Shown: positions 61,510 through 64,000 of the stretch, piece after piece
Position numbering within the stretch: the first letter of the stretch is position 1
How the letters are laid out: every line of letters starts with the position of its first letter
Origin: Formicarius rufipectus
Lineage: Eukaryota > Chordata > Aves > Passeriformes > Formicariidae
Reading direction: 5' to 3'
Assembly (NCBI GenBank): GCA_013399695.1
Contig: VXAU01004724.1
Location: forward strand, 1,078,032 to 1,142,031
Length of the DNA stretch: 64,000 nucleotides
The notes under the pieces: generated by a model
What the model saw: only the letters and a program-made list of their open reading frames with translations
The model's database searches: none
Told to the model about the DNA's origin: nothing
Program-made: the position numbers and the translations under genes

Positions 61510-63275
61510 AGGCAGAAGACACATGAGATGGAAGCAGGGAAAGGACACCTCAGATGGAATATAGGGATGTTGTCAGAGCATGCAGAAATGCAATCAGGAA
61601 AGCCAAGGCCCACTTGGAATTAAACCTGGATAACAATGTCAAGGATAACAAGAAGGGTTTCTTCAAATACAACAAAACCAAAATAAATACTAAGGAAAAT
61701 GTAGTCCTGCTACTGAATGGAACACAGATCCTTGCCAACAGAGCCTGCAGAGCAGGCAGAGATACTGAACACCTCCTCTGCTTCAGTTTTCACTGCCAAG
61801 GCCAGCTCACAGGAATCTCTGAGGCAGGAGATCAGGAAGGTGGTCTGGAGGAAGACTCTCCCTTGTTTGAGAAGACTAGATTAGACAGAGACCATTCAAT
61901 TAAATTTCACATCCACAAGTTCATGGGCCCTGACTGGATGAACCCAGAAGTGCTGAGGCAACTGGTATAAATCACAGCAAGGGCACTTGCAATTATCTTT
62001 GAAAGGTCGTGGCAATCAGGAGAGGTCGCTGAGGACTGAAGATTGCAAATGGTCTTCAAAAAGGACTGTAGGAACTGCAGGCCAGTCAACCTCACCTCAA
62101 TTCCTGGAAAAGTGATGGAATAGCTCATTCCAGAGGCCACTTCTGTTTGTACAGACAAAAAGAAGGTGATCAGTAATCAGCATAGATTCACTAAAGGTAA
62201 ACTGTGCTTGACCACCCCGACTGCCTTCTGTGATCAAACAACTACATGGATGGATGAGGGGAGAGCAGTGGAGACTGTCTACCTTGACTTCAGCAGGGCT
62301 TTGTCACTGTCTCTCACAGCAACCTCACAGGCAAACTGAGGAAGTGTGGACTGGAGGAGTGGAGAGTGAGCTGGATGGAGAACTGGCTGCACAGCAAATC
62401 CCAGTGGGTTGTAAGCAGTAGCACAGGGTCCAGTTGGAGGTCTGGCACCAGTGGTGTCCCCCCGAGGTCTAATAACTGGGCCCAGGACTATTTAACCTTT
62501 TCATCAGTGACTCAGATTAAGGGGCAGGTGCCTCCCCAGCAACTCTGCTGATGACACAAAGCTGGGAGGAATGGCTGATACCCCAGAGGGATGTGCCGCT
62601 CTTCAGAAGGACCTCAGCAAATTGGAGAGATGGGCAGAGAACTGTCTGGAACTGAACAAAAGAGAGTGCAGAGTCCTGCACATGGGGAGGAATAACCCCA
62701 GGCGCCAGGACAGGCTGGGGCCTGAACTGCTGGGAAGCAGCTCTCTGGAGAAGGACCTGGGGGTCCTGGTGGTCAAGAAGATGTCCATAAGCCAGCAGGT
62801 GGATCTGGGGGTCAAGGTCAGTGGGTTCCTGGAGTGCTTTAGGAAGGTGGAGGGAGGTGATCCTGCCCCTCTACTCAGCCCTGGTGAGGATCACCTGGAG
62901 TGCTGTGTCCAAATATGAGCTCCTGAAGACACGAGAGACACAGAGCTCCTGAAGCAGGTCCAGTGGAGGGNGGGGGGGGCAGCAAAAGAATGGACCAGGC
63001 TCTTCTCAGTGGTGCCAAGCAACAGGACAAGAAGCAACAGGCAGAAACTGAAAGACTGGAAGTTCCACCTAAAAGAGGAAGAACTTCTTCACTGCGTGAG
63101 TGCCAGTGCACCGAACCAGGTTGCTGAGAGGTTGTGGGGTCTCCCAGACTGGAGATACTCAAAAGCTGTCTGGTCAGAATCCTGAGTAACATGGTCAAGG
63201 GGACCCTGCTTGAGCATGGAGGTTGAATTAGATGACCACCAGTGGCCCCTTCCAACCTTAAACATCCTGCCACCC
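61510..63275 (+). mobile_element. CR1 LINE, 1.75-kb 5'-truncated copy with decayed reverse transcriptase
   Basis: Plus orientation, antisense to USP9X. Translated pieces match the CR1 second open reading frame. They include 'KAKAHLELNL' and 'DNKKGFFKYNKTK' near 61.6 kb, 'FMGPDWMNPEVL' near 61.93 kb, 'CRPVNLTSIPGKVME' near 62.08 kb (fingers of the reverse transcriptase), 'YLDFSRAL' near 62.29 kb, and 'SADDTKLGG' near 62.55 kb (catalytic Asp-Asp). The C-terminal part 'LHMGRNNPRRQDRLGPELL' lies near 62.70 kb. The 3' end reads 'gatgaccaccagtggcccct' and 'ttccaaccttaaac'. Stops and frameshifts separate the pieces, so it is dead. One unresolved base (n) lies at 62971 in a G run. The endonuclease domain is missing through 5' truncation. 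Confidence 0.92.
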
Positions 63276-63277
63276 AG

Positions 63278-63605
63278 CAGTAGGAAGGGCAAGAGGCAGG
63301 AGAGCTGACACGAATTGACCAAAGAGATACTTCATGCCACATACTGCCATGCTTGGCAATAAAACAAAGGGTTTTTTTTCCTCAAAGCAGCTGTTGCTTG
63401 GGGACTAGTTGGGCCTCCAGAAGTTGGTAGTGAGTGATGGCACTTGCATCATTTGTTTCCCCTCCTACACCTTCATTCATTAAATTGCATTTACCTCAAC
63501 CCATACAATTTCTCACTTTTCCTTCTGATGCTCTCCCCCATCACACTGAGGCAGAGGGAGTGAGCATCAGGGTGGAGACTTCCTTGAGTCAGGGTCAGCC
63601 TACCA
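63278..63605 (+). mobile_element. ERV LTR, 3' half, split by a CR1
   Basis: Continuation of the LTR begun at 61339: 'gagctgacacgaattgacc', 'agatacttcatgccaca', 'ctcaacccatacaatttct', 'tgatgctctcccccatcac' and 'gagggagtgagcatcag'. The word order parallels the 3' part of the LTR at 56.7 kb. Boundaries are approximate, and no internal retroviral sequence follows. Confidence 0.75.
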
Positions 63606-64000
63606 CACACATTCCAAAGTACAGTTTATATCAGGAAGGAGCAACCATTAAACCTTATGGCATGAAAAATATATCACTTTCATACTGAATTGAATTACAA
63701 AGTGTGGCTCTTCTTTTAAATGCTTTTGCCTGCACTGTTTAAAGTATCTTTTCTGGCATTATTTTCCCCAATAAAAAAGAATCATCACATTGTAATGTAG
63801 CATATGAATTTTATATGTATTTTGCTTGTCTTTTGAAAGCAAGATAACCTGTCCAACAGAAACATATGAAGTTGTTCAGGAAGTCTTGGACAATGAACAG
63901 AGACCTGGAAGTAGCTGTTCTGGAAGAGCTGACACCTGGATGTAAGCTGTTGTATCCAGAAAGTGCTTCTGCAGAACTGAGCAGGAACTGAACTCACAGA

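Larger units (their letters stand above)
60748..64000. other. Intron upstream of exon w1 (partial)
   Basis: At least 3253 bp. It holds the nested LTR/CR1 insertion at 61339-63605. No exon with the USP9X start codon, no CpG island and no promoter were seen, so the intron continues past the window edge. The segment 63606-64000 is unrecognised. Confidence 0.8.

Noticed and set aside
61554..61970. 138-codon plus-strand open frame as a possible host gene
   Set aside because: It is the remaining open piece of the CR1 reverse-transcriptase frame, followed by stops and frameshifts.

Overview
The window looks like an intronic, AT-rich stretch of a bird chromosome. The evidence is vertebrate-type GT-AG introns, three truncated CR1 LINEs (the dominant avian interspersed repeat), and several solo or decayed endogenous-retrovirus LTRs of a type I associate with neoavian, possibly passerine, genomes. 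There are no SINEs of mammalian type. The species cannot be named from sequence alone.

Practically the whole window is one gene on the minus strand: USP9X (FAF-X, the vertebrate orthologue of Drosophila fat facets), a very large ubiquitin-specific protease. I could place 37 coding exons, read right to left from 60747 down to 515. Their lengths sum to 6652 bp, or 2217 codons plus one base. All exon-exon junctions keep frame, all splice sites are GT-AG, and there is no internal stop or frameshift. With human numbering this covers residues 33 to about 2250 of about 2554. The initiator exon (first ~32 residues) and the promoter lie beyond position 64000. The last ~300 codons and the 3' UTR lie before position 1.

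Layout by protein region: 45-61 kb holds the N-terminal tail and first helical-repeat exons; 28-45 kb holds the middle helical region; 27.5-28.1 kb holds the ubiquitin-like domain; 12.5-27.4 kb holds the second helical region; 5.1-10.2 kb holds the UCH/USP catalytic domain, with catalytic Cys at 10148-10150, zinc-ribbon ligands in the two exons at 6.7-8.9 kb, and catalytic His at 6203-6205; 0.5-5.3 kb holds the start of the C-terminal helical region.

The rest is intron. Mobile elements lie at 11.26-11.67 kb (CR1, sense to the gene), 31.0-31.8 kb (CR1, sense), 50.87-51.07 kb (internally deleted LTR, sense), 56.69-57.23 kb (solo LTR, antisense) and 61.34-63.61 kb (an LTR split by a younger 1.75-kb CR1, both antisense). 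Short homopolymer and A/C-rich tracts are scattered through the introns. I saw no tRNA, rRNA, CRISPR array or second protein-coding gene. I found no evidence of a novel system; the points worth a second look concern nested repeats, weak splice donors at skippable exons and a few fast-changing patches in an otherwise very conserved protein.
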